From Toxorhynchites rutilus septentrionalis (taxonomy: Eukaryota; Arthropoda; Insecta; Diptera; Culicidae), in the NCBI RefSeq assembly GCF_029784135.1, contig NC_073746.1:104780661-104844660 (forward strand): a stretch of DNA of 64,000 bases. Direction: 5' to 3'. Below are positions 11,542 to 22,774 of this stretch, one piece after another. The notes below the pieces were generated by a model, which saw only the letters and a program-made list of their open reading frames with translations, was not told the DNA's origin and did no database searches. The first letter of the stretch is position 1, and each line of letters opens with the position of its first letter. The position numbers and the translations under genes were made by a program.

Positions 11542-12093
11542 CTATTTTTGAAAGCATAGGCAGCCGTGGCAGTGTTCCGAGCTCTGCAATACAATTTTCT
11601 TAACCAATGTTAAAGTTGCTAAAACTTATATTATAGACTAATTAAACGTAAAAATAATAATTGTATTGATATCAACATAATTTTATTTTATTAATTTTCA
11701 TGACATGAAACGCTATGACTCAGGAATAACATTTTATTGAATGGCTGTTTCGATTATGTTGTCTGGCATCAGTGTCGAAAAAGTAACGATGTTTTCACCA
11801 GTACAAACAAAACCATTGCGGAAAATTGAAAAATGAAAAGTTAAGTTTCAGAGCACTAGCTCGTATTTTACGACGTTTTCCACTATACATTGCGACGGCA
11901 GATGAAAATTTAATATTTGATGAGTAATCAATAAGATTTTGGTTAATATTACTTGGTGGGAAGTGTGTGCAACCGATCATTTTCTTGACACTGTTTCGCA
12001 AAATTATTGATTTTCTGGCGAGGGGCAAGGGAGGGAGATGAAAGAAATGAGCGCCATTGTGGTAGCCATTTGTGGCTAGCTCCCACCTTCACC
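11207..12093. mobile_element. TTAA-flanked MITE, copy 2, with (TA)n expansion
   Basis: TTAA target copies lie at 11203-11206 and 12094-12097. The TIRs are GGTGAAGGTGATAGCTAGCC and, at the other end, GGTGAAGGTGGGAGCTAGCC, slightly diverged from copy 1. The body is collinear with 4155-5201, except that the central ~230 bp of copy 1 is replaced by a (TA)n tract (11448-11539). No transposase. Confidence 0.8.
11448..11539. repeat. (TA)n microsatellite, about 92 bp
   Basis: Uninterrupted TA dinucleotides inside MITE copy 2. Alternating Ile-Tyr reading frames across it are artefacts of the repeat. Confidence 0.95.
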
Positions 12094-12249
12094 TTAATTA
12101 AACGAATCAAAATTTACCTTATGTCGTCCAAAAATCGTCACGACGCATGGGAATCAATGTTCATCAGCAACTCTCCGAAGCCGCTGATGAATGAAGACGA
12201 TCCACCCATCATATCATTCTTGTACAATTTGACGGAGGTGAGAATTCAG

Positions 12250-12734
12250 TGAATTCCCAGGGAATAAGTGATAATCGCTGTGTGTGAGGTCTGGGGAGTA
12301 AGGAGGATGCTCGAACACAGTCCATTATATTGTTTCAATGGCTCTTGAGTTAAGCGAGCAGTATGGGCCGCGAATTATCGTGGATGAGGAACACTCCTTA
12401 CGTCAATAAACCTGGCCTTTTGTTCTTAATCGGTCCAAAACTTCACAATAGTACGGTGATGAGACAAGCGTTCGGCGGTCTACGATTCGATAACACAGAA
12501 GAAATTCGTGACGCAGTTACATCGTACCACAAAAAGTTGAGCGCTACGCACTTCGCGCTCGGAATAGAAAAACTCTTGCCATGCTATGAAACATGTCTCG
12601 AACGTTACGGCGATTATGTAGAAAACTGGAAAATAAAACGAATAAGATTACGAAAATCATCTTGTTTTTTGTCCTAACTTTATTTTTCCGCGATTTCTGA
12701 GGCACTGAAACTTATTTTTTCAACGACCCTCGTA
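12250..12734 (+). pseudogene. Mariner transposase, C-terminal fragment with 3' TIR
   Basis: The frame at about 12475-12630 reads FDNTEEIRDAVTSYH... GIEKLLPCYETCLER followed by GDYVEN. This is the typical C-terminal tail of mariner transposases. A TIR-like end, CTTATTTTTTCAACGACCCTCGTA, closes the element near 12734. No catalytic domain remains. The adjoining 12098-12250 contains a short open frame I cannot assign. Confidence 0.6.
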
Positions 12735-12748
12735 TAAACAAATCGCGA

Positions 12749-12994
12749 TTTGAATATGCGATTCCTGTTTGGAAAAGATATGCCCGGATACTCAGACTCA
12801 AACTCCAACGTATTCAAAATAAATTTCTCAAGATCATTTTGAACTTGTCCCCCTGGACGAGAACAAGGGAGGTTCACGAAAGAACCAGCCTGATTACCCT
12901 AGAAGAGAGTTTTCAGAAATATATCCAGAAATTTGGAGAGAGGTGCTCCCATTCCGAGCACAAAATTGTCCGGAATCTGTTCGTTGTACAGTAA
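12749..12994 (+). pseudogene. Jockey-type LINE, RT C-terminal fragment
   Basis: An open frame of 81 codons ends at TAA 12992. It contains IPVWKRYARILRLKLQRIQN, then NLSPWTRTREVHE. This is characteristic of the thumb region and C-terminus of Jockey-clade reverse transcriptases. Everything upstream has been lost, and it directly abuts the mariner end at 12734. Confidence 0.7.
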
Positions 12995-13312
12995 AATTAG
13001 TAGTAAATAAATGAGAATTTTTTCGTGCTAAATTACTACAACGAATATTTTCGATGGTACAGATTTTTAGACGAAAAAGTAAGATGAGAAAGATTTTTAA
13101 CCCCTCTGGTACAGATTTAAATGTTGCAACACTGCTCACGACATCGTAGAATTGCATTGTCCTGACCATGCCTTCTTTTGCTTGTTTCATCTCCTCTAAC
13201 ATTAAACATTAGTTCAAAATGAGAAATGATGTTCATATTGAATGAATTACCTCTGGAGGGAACTTGTTGTTCAATATTACTACAATATCCGTTTTGTACC
13301 TTCCGAACGACA

Positions 13313-13470
13313 GGGGAATTTTTCGTCAAAGAATCCTTTCTGACTTGCCCTATAGTCACACATATTCTAGAGCTTGTCACTCAGAATACATTCAAGACGT
13401 ATTGCTTGGCATAGAAAGCTCAACTAAGTACTAATAAAAATCAGGTAAGTAATACAACGTTGAGAATGCG
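13313..13470 (+). mobile_element. SINE body fragment, no tRNA head
   Basis: Matches the body of the SINE at 3433-3706 ('gaatttttcgtcaaagaa', 'attctagagcttg', 'ctcaactaagta'). The polymerase III promoter head and the GAA tail are absent, so it is a truncated copy. Confidence 0.65.
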
Positions 13471-13647
13471 TTGGGAGAGTTTGTGTCTTTGAGGAAGAAC
13501 ATGAAGGGAATCGTATGAATGGTGAGTGTAAACGATGAATTCCAGATTCTTGTTTTTTCTTCGGATCATAATTTCTCGCGCCACTGTGCACTAGAATGCC
13601 AATGGATGTATGGGAAAAATGTGCCTTCGATTTTTGTTCAAAAGGAA

Positions 13648-13917
13648 CTTGATTAAAAATGTAGATTCCCACGAAAAACTACCCTATGCTAAATATCATC
13701 TCAATCGGAATTCATTTACTAGTGTCGTACAGCCGTCGAAACCGAGAACCGAAAAATCACCCAAGGGAAATCGGGGTTCTCGAAAAAAAAGTTTGCCGTA
13801 TGTCTTCAAATTACATGAAACGTCGAGATCTATAGTCATCTTGTCAAAAAACGACACTCTGATTGAGCTGATATTTTGCATATGGTAGTTTTTCGTGGGA
13901 ATCAACATTTAATCAAG
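13648..13917. repeat. 270-bp fold-back element with ~85-bp inverted arms
   Basis: The left arm starts CTTGATTAAA at 13648. The right arm ends TTTAATCAAG at 13917 as its imperfect complement. The arms share 'gattcccacgaaaaactacc' and continue for roughly 85 bp each. No coding potential. It directly precedes the patchwork of copied segments at 13921. Confidence 0.65.
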
Positions 13918-13920
13918 AAA

Positions 13921-14256
<336 letters not shown>

Positions 14257-14270
14257 ATATATATATATAT

Positions 14271-14470
14271 GTCGCATAGCTGATGTTATTTCTGTTTCTG
14301 TAATGGTCATGCGATCACTTCCAATATATTCAATTTTAGTATTCATTGAAGCGCATTCCGATGGAGGAGATTGGTCATGTGAGTTAAACATTTCGCAGGA
14401 AATAATATAATATGACCGAGATCACTTATTGTAATCAATTAGAAAACTTGCCAAAAACAAATCAAGTAAT
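14271..14470 (-). pseudogene. Exact 200-bp copy of the zinc-finger gene 5' end
   Basis: Bases 14271-14470 match 8299-8498 with no difference that I can find. They hold the start codon, the first 40 codons and 79 bp upstream. The copy is in the same orientation. It is bordered by (AT)n on both sides (14257-14270 and 14473-14641), and the frame runs into the repeat. It cannot encode the protein. Either a very recent segmental copy or a misassembly. Confidence 0.9.
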
Positions 14471-14670
<200 letters not shown>

Positions 14671-15812
14671 TTCTTATAGACTCGGAAACTACTGAACCGA
14701 TCGACATGAAAATTGGTATGTAGGGGTTTTTGGGGTCGGGGAAGGTTCTTATGATAGTTCGAGACACCTCCCCCCTCCCTAAGGTGAGGCTGCCATACAA
14801 ATGAAACACAAATTTCTGTATTTCTCGGGAATTAATCAAGCAAACGAAACCAAATTTGGCATGTAGAGATTTTAGGATGAACTAAATGATTCTATGGTGG
14901 TTAGACACTCTTCCCCTCTCTCTAAGGGGAGGCTGCCATAAGAATGAAACACAAATTTGTGCATTACTCGGGAATTAATCAAGCAAACGAAACACCAGTT
15001 GACATGTGGAAGTTTTAGGACGCAATAAATTTTTCAATGGTGGTTTGACACTCCTCCCCCTCCCTAAGGTGGGGGCTGCATTACTCGAAAATCAATCAGG
15101 CAAACGGAGCCAAATTTGGGATGTGAGGGTTTTGGGTATGAGAAATGTTCCTATGGTGGTACGACACCCCTCCCTCCTCTGGAATGGAGAGGGAGTCCTA
15201 TAAAAATAATACACATATTTTAACCAAACATATTCTAACCAAACACGACAATTGGAAATTTTCGGAAAACTCTGAAGGAAAATGGGAAAATTCGAAAAAT
15301 TCAATTCGCATATCTTCTACAATTACATATTGACAAGCGTTATTAGTACATTTGATGTTTGCGCTAACGAAATTGATCTTTGTTCGAAAGTGGAAATGGA
15401 TTAAAATGTGATAAAACGAACTCCTAAATCGTCTTCTATCTATATAAATAGAAATGAATCGCTGAATGTGTTGATAAGAGCAAAACTCGAGAAAGGAATT
15501 GTCCGATTCAGGGCTGTCTTCATACTATCATATTTTCTGTATCAAACATTTATTCCATGTAACAGAGAAACATGTTATTTGCAAGTGAATGAAAAACCTT
15601 GCACGAGAATTGTGTCTGAAATTAATCTGATATCGAGTTTTGGTAGGAATACTGAAATTTTATAGTAAAAAATAAATTTAAAGGGTAGATTAGAAAATCA
15701 ATCAATGAACAGTTCTGCGATTGGACCCATGAACGTGCGCTTAGTAAGAAAACGTTGATGTGATAACGAAAAATATATTTTGGGCGGGACGAAGTTTGCC
15801 GGGTCAGTTAGT
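14671..15812 (+). mobile_element. Helitron-related block with ~120-bp tandem units
   Basis: Three to four diverged units of about 120 bp share 'attactcgggaattaatcaagcaaacg', a 'tttggcatgtagag' phrase and a purine/pyrimidine-skewed 'ctcccctccctaagg' segment (14770-15130). A second copy of the block lies at 35640-36560. From about 15433 the sequence matches the short Helitrons (TATCTATATAAATAGAAATG). It ends GACGAAGTTTGCCGGGTCAGTTAG at about 15811, a degraded CTAG-type 3' end. No Rep/helicase gene. Confidence 0.6.
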
Positions 15813-16567
15813 AATTTCATAAAAACCGATCGAGCGACCACAAACACTGTGACACGACATTTTTCCATATATAAGTTTTCCTGGAGGGTCGTAGTGAAAT
15901 TTGTTGTTGGCGAGACTTGTAGCTTCTATTGTATGGTCTGAGAAATGAGAAAAAACAGAAAAAGGGAAGATCTGAATGTTTATCAATTTTGTATTCTATA
16001 AATCAGGGATGGCCAAACTTTTGAGTATTACAGGCAACTAATTGTTTAAATGTTAGGCTGCGGTCTGTAAAGTTTCATCAATCAATATCGTTTTTTTTTT
16101 TAAATAAACATTAACATTCATAGCATTTTTTCCATGATAAACACATCAAAGAGGATTATTATATTCCCCATATAAATAGAAATATAAGAGCTGTATATCG
16201 AAAATGCTGGTCCTTATTATGTAAATTGAATCGAACGATCAATTCGATCCCTATAACTATATTGTAGACTTTGAAAAGTTACCAAATTGTTTCTTCAAAC
16301 AAAACATCAGGAATCCAACAAACAAACCAAAAAGCTCAAAAAATTATGCCGACAGGTTTCACCCAACTGTAGCTTTTACATCAAAATAGACCTAATGGGC
16401 AAAATTCTGTTCAACTAGTATTACATGATAGGAACCAATATTTAATTGTAGAAATATAATTTAATTACTATTATTATAATTTCTCATTCATCACTGTTGT
16501 ACTATTCATGACTATATTTCTATATACTATATACAATTTGCACAATTAACCCACATTACTTATGATA

Positions 16568-17862
16568 AAGGGTGTGTCACATCAAATTGCATCACGGAAA
16601 AAACGCTGTAGAAATTTAATTTTTAGGAATTATATCTTCAGCTTTCGCTTATAATCAGATAAGAGTGTATAGATCACGTTGGCCATGCTTCACTGTCAAT
16701 TTTTCATAAATTTGGAAAAATGTCGTCGAACGAAAAAGAGCGTCGTGAATTAATCCTGCGCACTCATTTCGAGAATCCGGAGTTGTCACATCGGGACATC
16801 GGTAAGATGCTGGGAATCGTCCAATCCACGGTCAGCAGAGTACTAAAACGATACTTCGAGAACCTAACCATCGACCGGAAGGTGAAGAACGGCAAAAATG
16901 GATGCTCCGTCAGTGAAAAAGATCACAAGCGCGTAGTTAAGCAGTTTAGACGTGATCCGAGAAGCTCGGTCCGGGATGTCGCCAATAAGCTGAATTTGTC
17001 AAGTTCATTCGTCCAGCGGACCAAGCAGCGGGAGGGCCTGCGTACATACAAGGTTCAGAAGGCTCCTAACCGCGACGAAAGGCAAAACATGGTGGGGAAG
17101 ACGCGAGCCCGGAAGCTGTACACCGAAATGCTGACGAAGCCGCATTGCCTGGTAATGGACGACGAAACCTACGTCAAAGCGGACTTTCGTCAGCTGCCGG
17201 GCCTGTTGTTCTTCTCCGCAGAGGACAAATTCAGCGTTCTGGAGGAGATTCGCAAGCAGAAACTATCCAAGTTTGCCAAAAAGTACATGGTGTGGCAAGC
17301 GATCTGCTCTTGCGGAAAGCGGAGCGCCCCCTTCGTGATGACCGGCACGGTAAACGGGCAGGTTTACCTTAAGGAGTGCCTACAGAAGCGCTTACTACCA
17401 CTATTGAAGCAGCACGAGGGCCCGACCATCTTCTGGCCGGATCTCGCGTCGTGCCACTATTCAAAGGACGTGTTGGAGTGGTACGAAGCCAACGGGGTCA
17501 CCTTCGTGCCAAAGGAAATGAACCCGCCCAACGCGCCGGAGCTTCGCCCAATAGAGAAATATTGGGCGATTATGAAGCAGGCGATCCGGAAGAACCCAAA
17601 AGTTGTCAAATCGGAGGCGGACTTCAAGAGAAAATGGATTTCTGTTCAAAAAAACTACAACCTGACGTTGTACAGAACCTTATGGACGGGGTAAAGAGGA
17701 AGGTGCGAGCACACGGGCTTGGGCTCGAAGTATGAATAAAAAGTAAACCAAAAGTTGTTTAATAATTTTTATTTTACTGTCTAAAATTTTCAAAAGGATC
17801 GGTCTACTGGGAGAATTTCTACAGCGTTTATTCCGTGATGCAATTTTATGTGACACACCCTT
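16568..17862 (+). mobile_element. DD37E (ITmD37E-type) transposon, copy 1
   Basis: The TIRs begin AAGGGTGTGTCACATC at 16568 and end CACACCCTT at 17862. TA duplications lie at 16566-16567 and 17863-17864. Length is 1295 bp, and one transposase gene fills it. A second copy on the minus strand at 22775-24060 has the same termini. Confidence 0.9.
16720..17694 (+). CDS. DD37E transposase, nearly intact
   Basis: 324 residues as it stands. It catalyses cut-and-paste movement of the surrounding element at TA sites. The N-terminal part (about 1-110) holds paired helix-turn-helix segments (HRDIGKMLGIVQSTVSRVLK and VRDVANKLNLSSSFVQR). The catalytic triad is present: Asp in VMDDETYVKAD (near 147), Asp in WPDLASCHYS, and Glu in RPIEKYW, with 37 residues between the last two by my count. 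The C-terminus is altered. An A-run at 17647-17653 has 7 A, and one more would restore the family ending (VQNLMDGVKRK...) to a stop at 17733-17735. So roughly the last 12 residues are out of frame. The catalytic core is intact, but whether the protein works is unknown. Confidence 0.85.
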   Translation: MSSNEKERRELILRTHFENPELSHRDIGKMLGIVQSTVSRVLKRYFENLTIDRKVKNGKNGCSVSEKDHKRVVKQFRRDPRSSVRDVANKLNLSSSFVQRTKQREGLRTYKVQKAPNRDERQNMVGKTRARKLYTEMLTKPHCLVMDDETYVKADFRQLPGLLFFSAEDKFSVLEEIRKQKLSKFAKKYMVWQAICSCGKRSAPFVMTGTVNGQVYLKECLQKRLLPLLKQHEGPTIFWPDLASCHYSKDVLEWYEANGVTFVPKEMNPPNAPELRPIEKYWAIMKQAIRKNPKVVKSEADFKRKWISVQKNYNLTLYRTLWTG

Positions 17863-18570
17863 TAGTTTTGAAATTGACATAACAATACTTCATTAAAATT
17901 CGCATTCGCAGTCTTCATAGGCAAGTTCTCTTCAAAAAATTAGTGTTTATTGATTCTCGAAACCTTATGCCGGATGGTTCCAGCATTTTATATTGGTCAA
18001 TTAACCAAAAAAATATTAAATTGTTCCTAGCGACTTTTTTTTGCTTTATTACAAGTTATGGATATGTTAATATTAACAATTTGAAAGAAAATATTAAAAC
18101 GGAAGCAATATCTACTTTTACAACTGATATTGAGCAATTCCACGTCAAATCAGCCGGTCACTAATCTGACCCTTTCTGATTTTTTTTGAAACTAGGTACA
18201 GGGCGGACTCGATCATATGCAGTCTCGGATTTCTGTTCACTGTATATAACCGAGTCAAAATAAAATATTTTTTTATTCGTGTGTTGTGCAAACATTTTTC
18301 ATCCCCTCAAAGTCAGAAAACACCTTTCTCAAATGAAAAAAATTAAATTATCCAGAATCTCCCATGAAGTTATAGATGATCATATTTGATGAGAAAAATC
18401 TTTCCACGCATATGTTTGAATTTCAACAATGACAGAGCTATAGAACTTTTACTTTTGTTTCGGACTCTGTTGCCTCAAACTGGCTCTACATTAAAAAGTA
18501 CGCTACGGAAGACGATTATGTTGCTTTCCTTTGAAAGATGAAAAATTTAGTACAGGATATAATAGCGAAA

Positions 18571-19014
18571 TCCAAGAGGGTCTTCGTAGCCACTTGGTTA
18601 CGCGTTCGCTTACCAAGCGATCGATCGTGAGTTCAAACTCAGGGCCCTCAATTGACCATCTTTGTGTTGTTATAGAATAACTACGTCCACGCAATCATCA
18701 TCAGCGATGGAAATCGATCCACGGTCGAAATAAGATCGATTCATCCATACAACTGCTCTGCTCTGCAAGATACATCGGGCTGATGTTCTATAAATAACTC
18801 AACAATGATCAATATCAACTGTCTCCGCTGTCCGGTCTGCTGAACAATGGATGAACAGAAAGAATACCCTTACGCCTAAATGGCTACTACTAACTACCGT
18901 GTAATTTACAATTTATAGAAACATAAACATATGTACATGTACACGATTAAAACCCGGCTCTGTTACAGGTAAAATGCTAATGAGCCTAATAAATAAATAA
19001 ATGAGATAAAAAAA
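18571..19014 (+). mobile_element. tRNA-headed SINE, second family, 12-bp TSD
   Basis: The head resembles a tRNA with a box A-like TAGCCACTTGGTTACGC and a box B-like GAGTTCAAACTC (about 18595-18655). The body contains 'gatcgattcatccatacaactgctctgctctg'-type sequence. The 3' end includes 'ggctctgttacagg' and an (AATA)n/A-rich tail. The TSD ATAATAGCGAAA lies at 18559-18570 and 19015-19026. A minus-strand copy is at 29166-29654. Confidence 0.8.
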
Positions 19015-19332
19015 ATAATAGCGAAACATCCAAATTAGTGGATTTAAATGACATTTTGGAAGTGAAAACTAACAGCTCTCTAACCGCTCTACAATTTGTT
19101 ATTTGCTGCCCAACTTCTATCTTTCTTAATTTCGCTGTAATATAAACATAAATAAATATATATAAACAATTCCTGGTGAAAATTCAAGCAAAATCTTTAA
19201 AAATCACCCACTGTACATAGAATATCCACTTAAATTTTACCTTAACGTCGGAAGGTTTCATTTTTTCTTTGAATAAGTAATATTGAAATGTCAAACTCTA
19301 GAATCCAAAATTGTATATAACAGAATCATATA

Positions 19333-20623
19333 TTGGGTTGGGGAAAGAGAAATGTCGTTTATTGTCAATATATGGCAACACTTAAAAATATCTTGTGTTG
19401 TACTTATCACATCGGGTCATACTATACGGCTATTTAAAGACGACAATCTGTGCTACAAGTGTCGTTTTGACAGTGTTGTGATTGTCCTTTTCAGTCTCAA
19501 GTTATAGCGCGTTAAAGATGGAGTCCACCAAGCAAGAAATTCGCCATATTTCACGTTTTTACTACCTGCCAGGTTAAACTGCAACGAAGGTGACCGAAAA
19601 AATTCGTGTAGTTTATGGACCCGATACAGTAACGATTCGCACAGTTCAGCATTGGATTGATCGATTTCGTTCTGGTGTAGTGACTGTCAAAGATACACCC
19701 CGTACTGGTAGGCCAATCGTCGTGGAAACCGATAAAATCGTTGAAATCATCCAAGTAGACCGGCATGTGAGCACTCGCTCGATTGGCCAGGAACTGGGTA
19801 TAAACCATAAAACCATTTGGAACCATTTGCAGAAGATTGGATTCCAAAAAAATCAGGATGTATGGGTGCACCCGAGTTGACGCAAAAAAATCTTTTAGAC
19901 CGAATCAACGCCTGCGATGCACTGCTGAAACGGAACGAACTCGACCCATTTTTGAAGATGATGGTGACTGGTGATGAAAAGTGGATCACGTAGACAACCT
20001 AAAGCGAAAAAAGTCGTGATCGAAGCGCGGTGAGCCGGCCCAAACCATTGCCAAGTCCGGATAGATGGCCAGGAAGGTTTTGCTGTGTGTTTGGTGGGAT
20101 TGGAAGGGAATCATCCACCATGAGCTGCTCAACTATGGCCAGACCCTCAACTCGGTTCTCTACTTTGAGCAGCTTGACCGTTTGAAACAGGCGATTGACC
20201 AGAAGCGGCCAGAAATGATCAATAGGAATGATGTTGTTTTCCACCAGGATAATGCTCGGCCTCACACATCTTTGATGACCCGCCAGAAGCTACGGGAGCT
20301 TGGATGGGATGTCCTATTGCACCCACCGTATGGTCCGGACCTGGCTCCAAGTGATTACCATCTCTTCCGGTCCATGCAAAACACTCTTGGTGATACTAAG
20401 TTGGCCTCAAAAAAGGCTTGCGAAAACTGGCTGTCTTTTTTTGTTTTTTTTTTTTTTGCAAATAAGGAGGGGAGATTTTATAAGGGGAGGATAATGAAGT
20501 TGCCTTCTAAATGGCAACAAGTTTGCGAACAAAACGGCGCATATTTGACTTAAATTGGAAACTTTTAAGTATGTTACTCAAGCGTCAAATTTCGATCAGA
20601 AATACGACATTCCTCCAACCCTA
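19333..20623 (+). mobile_element. Mariner (DD34D) transposon, inactivated
   Basis: TIRs (TTGGGTTGGGGAAAGAGAAATG and its diverged complement ending CCAACCCTA) lie at 19333 and 20623 with TA on each side. The transposase is split by stops and frameshifts. Readable parts are VYGPDTVTIRTVQHW...SGRP-like N-terminus (19590-19880), VTGDEKW region degraded near 19960, and HQDNARPHTS / GPDLAPSDYHLF (20065-20430). The last two carry the second and third Asp, 34 residues apart. A T-rich insertion near 20432-20457 disrupts the C-terminus. Confidence 0.85.
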
Positions 20624-21030
20624 TATAATTGAGTCTGTATAAAATCGAGTCCAACAAATATTACAATTTAAAAAAGAACTATAAGAATGTAATCTACATT
20701 CGATTCTACATGAAAACTATATGTAAAGTTTTATCCTAGGACTAATCGTTCTCAAAATGTAACAAAAATCGTTTTTGTAAAATAATAGAACATACATACT
20801 GCTGCTCAACATCACGAGTAAGGTTCCCACATCGTATAGGAATCTCACAAACTTTATTTGTGTAATTTATGTGTTGTTATCCATTAGCGCTGAATTTATG
20901 TAAGGTTTCCGAGCGATTGATTTTACAGTTTTCTTTAATTCTCATTAACGATTCGCGTAAGTTTTTGTGTGATAATGAGTGATAAAAAATGTCTAAAAAA
21001 TCAGGGTGAAATCATTTAATTATCAAAAAA
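20624..21030. other. AT-rich stretch without recognised features
   Basis: No ORF, known repeat or RNA gene recognised. It ends in an A-run (21025-21030) at which the next terminal-hairpin repeat is inserted. Confidence 0.4.
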
Positions 21031-22698
21031 CAGGAAGTGGGTTATATCTATGGTATAACCGCAATGGTGACGTAGGACTATCGTTTATTTAGTGATCATC
21101 TGTTTGAAGTTGAATCTGAATTCATTATGAATGAATGAATAAATGAATATTTGGGGGACTTCGAAAACGAGAGCGTTACGCTGGAGGTACAAGGTTTTAT
21201 GCATCCAATATTGGATACGGAAGTATCCTACTGATGGGGAAGAATAATCTTCAGAAGCTTTCCTGCTAATTGCACTTGATTGAAAAATCACAGAACTAAA
21301 TGTATTTGGTCGCAGTATTATATGGATAGAAAACATCAAAATAAACTCTTTCGCTTGCATGTAATTTTCAATTCCAAAGGGAACTCGCTGATTATTTTGC
21401 AGCAACGACATATTTCCGGATTCTCCTCGATTCTTCTCGAAATCCACCAGTGGTTCATGCTAACAAAACCAATTATATTTGGTCGCAGTATTATATGGGT
21501 AAAAAATATCAGAATAAACTCTTCCGCTCGAATGTAATTTCCAAATCCAAGGGGGCTGACAAATTATTTTGCAGTAGCGATGACATCTTTCCGGATTCTT
21601 CTCGAAGTCTACCACCAGTGGTTAATACTAACTTGATAACCATGCGTTTCAGGTCAGGTCTGGCAAGGTAATAAATCCCTTGATCCCTCGCCGTCCAGCT
21701 CGTCCAGCACGTTTAGCTCGTTCAATTACGATGTTGTCTTGTCGATGTCCTCACGAAAACTGAATGCGTTTCACCACCAGAATATCGCTTAAGTATGCTT
21801 TTTGTGCGTGATTGAATCGAGAATAGGTGTGGTTTACGATGGCAATTTGGAAGGCAAACTAGAGGGGAATGAACTCTCTGAGTTTGAAACTTTCGATGAA
21901 ACAATAATCGATTGAAAATTATATAATTTTCGCGATGCGAAACATTTTCCGTTGCGCGCGCATACAATATTGGATATGAAAATTTTCTACTGATGGGGAA
22001 GAATAATTTTCAGAAGCTTTCCTGTTAATTGCGATTGATTGAAAAATTACAAAACCAAATGTATTTGTTTGCAGTGTTATATGGATAGGAAACATTAGAA
22101 TAAACTCTTTCGCATCAATGTATTTTTCAATTCCCAGGGGAACTGGCAGATTATTTTTCAGCAATGATTAGATCTTTCCGGAATTTTCTCGATGCTGAAT
22201 GGCATCCAAACGAAGAGTTCCTCACGTGTATGTGTGTGGCGGCTGCTCCGATGTCGTCCACGGGAACCGTTTGTGGCATCACTCTCCTCCTGTTGGATTC
22301 CCTTCTGGCCTAAGGTGCACAAACAGGCTCTTGGTGACAGCGTTAATCCGCACTTTCATGATAAACGAAGAGCTTCACCACAACAGCGACAACATGCTCC
22401 AATCGCTGTTCAATTATAACTGAGTAGATTTCCGAGCGGTGCTCGCTTATATTGGTGTTTTCGATAGCCTGTTTTGATAGCAATTTTAAGGCTATTGAAA
22501 CAAGTTTTTGGATCAAAAAGTAACAAGTATACAACGCGTAGACATTTTATCTTTCGAATGAAGTGTTTATCATACCATTTTGTTCAGTTGTTTAGGAGCT
22601 ATTAACACTCAAAATCTCGGTCTCCGGCGTAACGCTTTCTTTTTCGAAACTTTGATTTTACACCCCGGTATAGAAATGAAAGACGTAGTCCTACGTCA
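21031..22698 (-). mobile_element. Terminal-hairpin repeat E1 (HINE/DINE-like), subfamily 1
   Basis: On the minus strand the element begins TGACGTAGGACTACGTC (22698 downward) and ends with TAGTCCTACGTCA (21068-21080). A hairpin follows (GGTTATA / TATAACC arms, 21039-21060), then CTTCCTG at 21031 against an A-run. The interior has diverged ~200-bp repeats (with 'gggaactggcagattattttt' and 'aaactctttcgc' phrases). A TATA-containing block occurs near 22425-22460. Copies of the same subfamily are at 27368-29165 and 61168-62251. No protein-coding gene recognised. Confidence 0.7.
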
Positions 22699-22774
22699 AA
22701 AGATCTCCCGATATTCAAGGCCCTGGAAAGCTTATTAGCCACCTCCTGTAGTTCTTCGGTAGATGGTGCAACTA

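Larger units (their letters stand above)
16004..18160. mobile_element. hAT-like repeat interrupted by a DD37E transposon
   Basis: The end CAGGGATGGCCAAACTTTTG at 16004 is of hAT type. The segments 16004-16566 and 17865-18160 are related, in reverse order, to 30314-29680. That region lies at one end of a hAT with a clear 8-bp TSD. The other terminus of this copy was not found. There is no transposase of its own. Confidence 0.5.

Noticed and set aside
22192..22419. Histone H2B remnant in subfamily 1 repeats (a frame reading KVHKQALGDS, compared with the H2B KVLKQVHPDT stretch)
   Set aside because: The match is short, the rest does not follow H2B, and neighbouring copies shift frame. Not strong enough to report as a feature.
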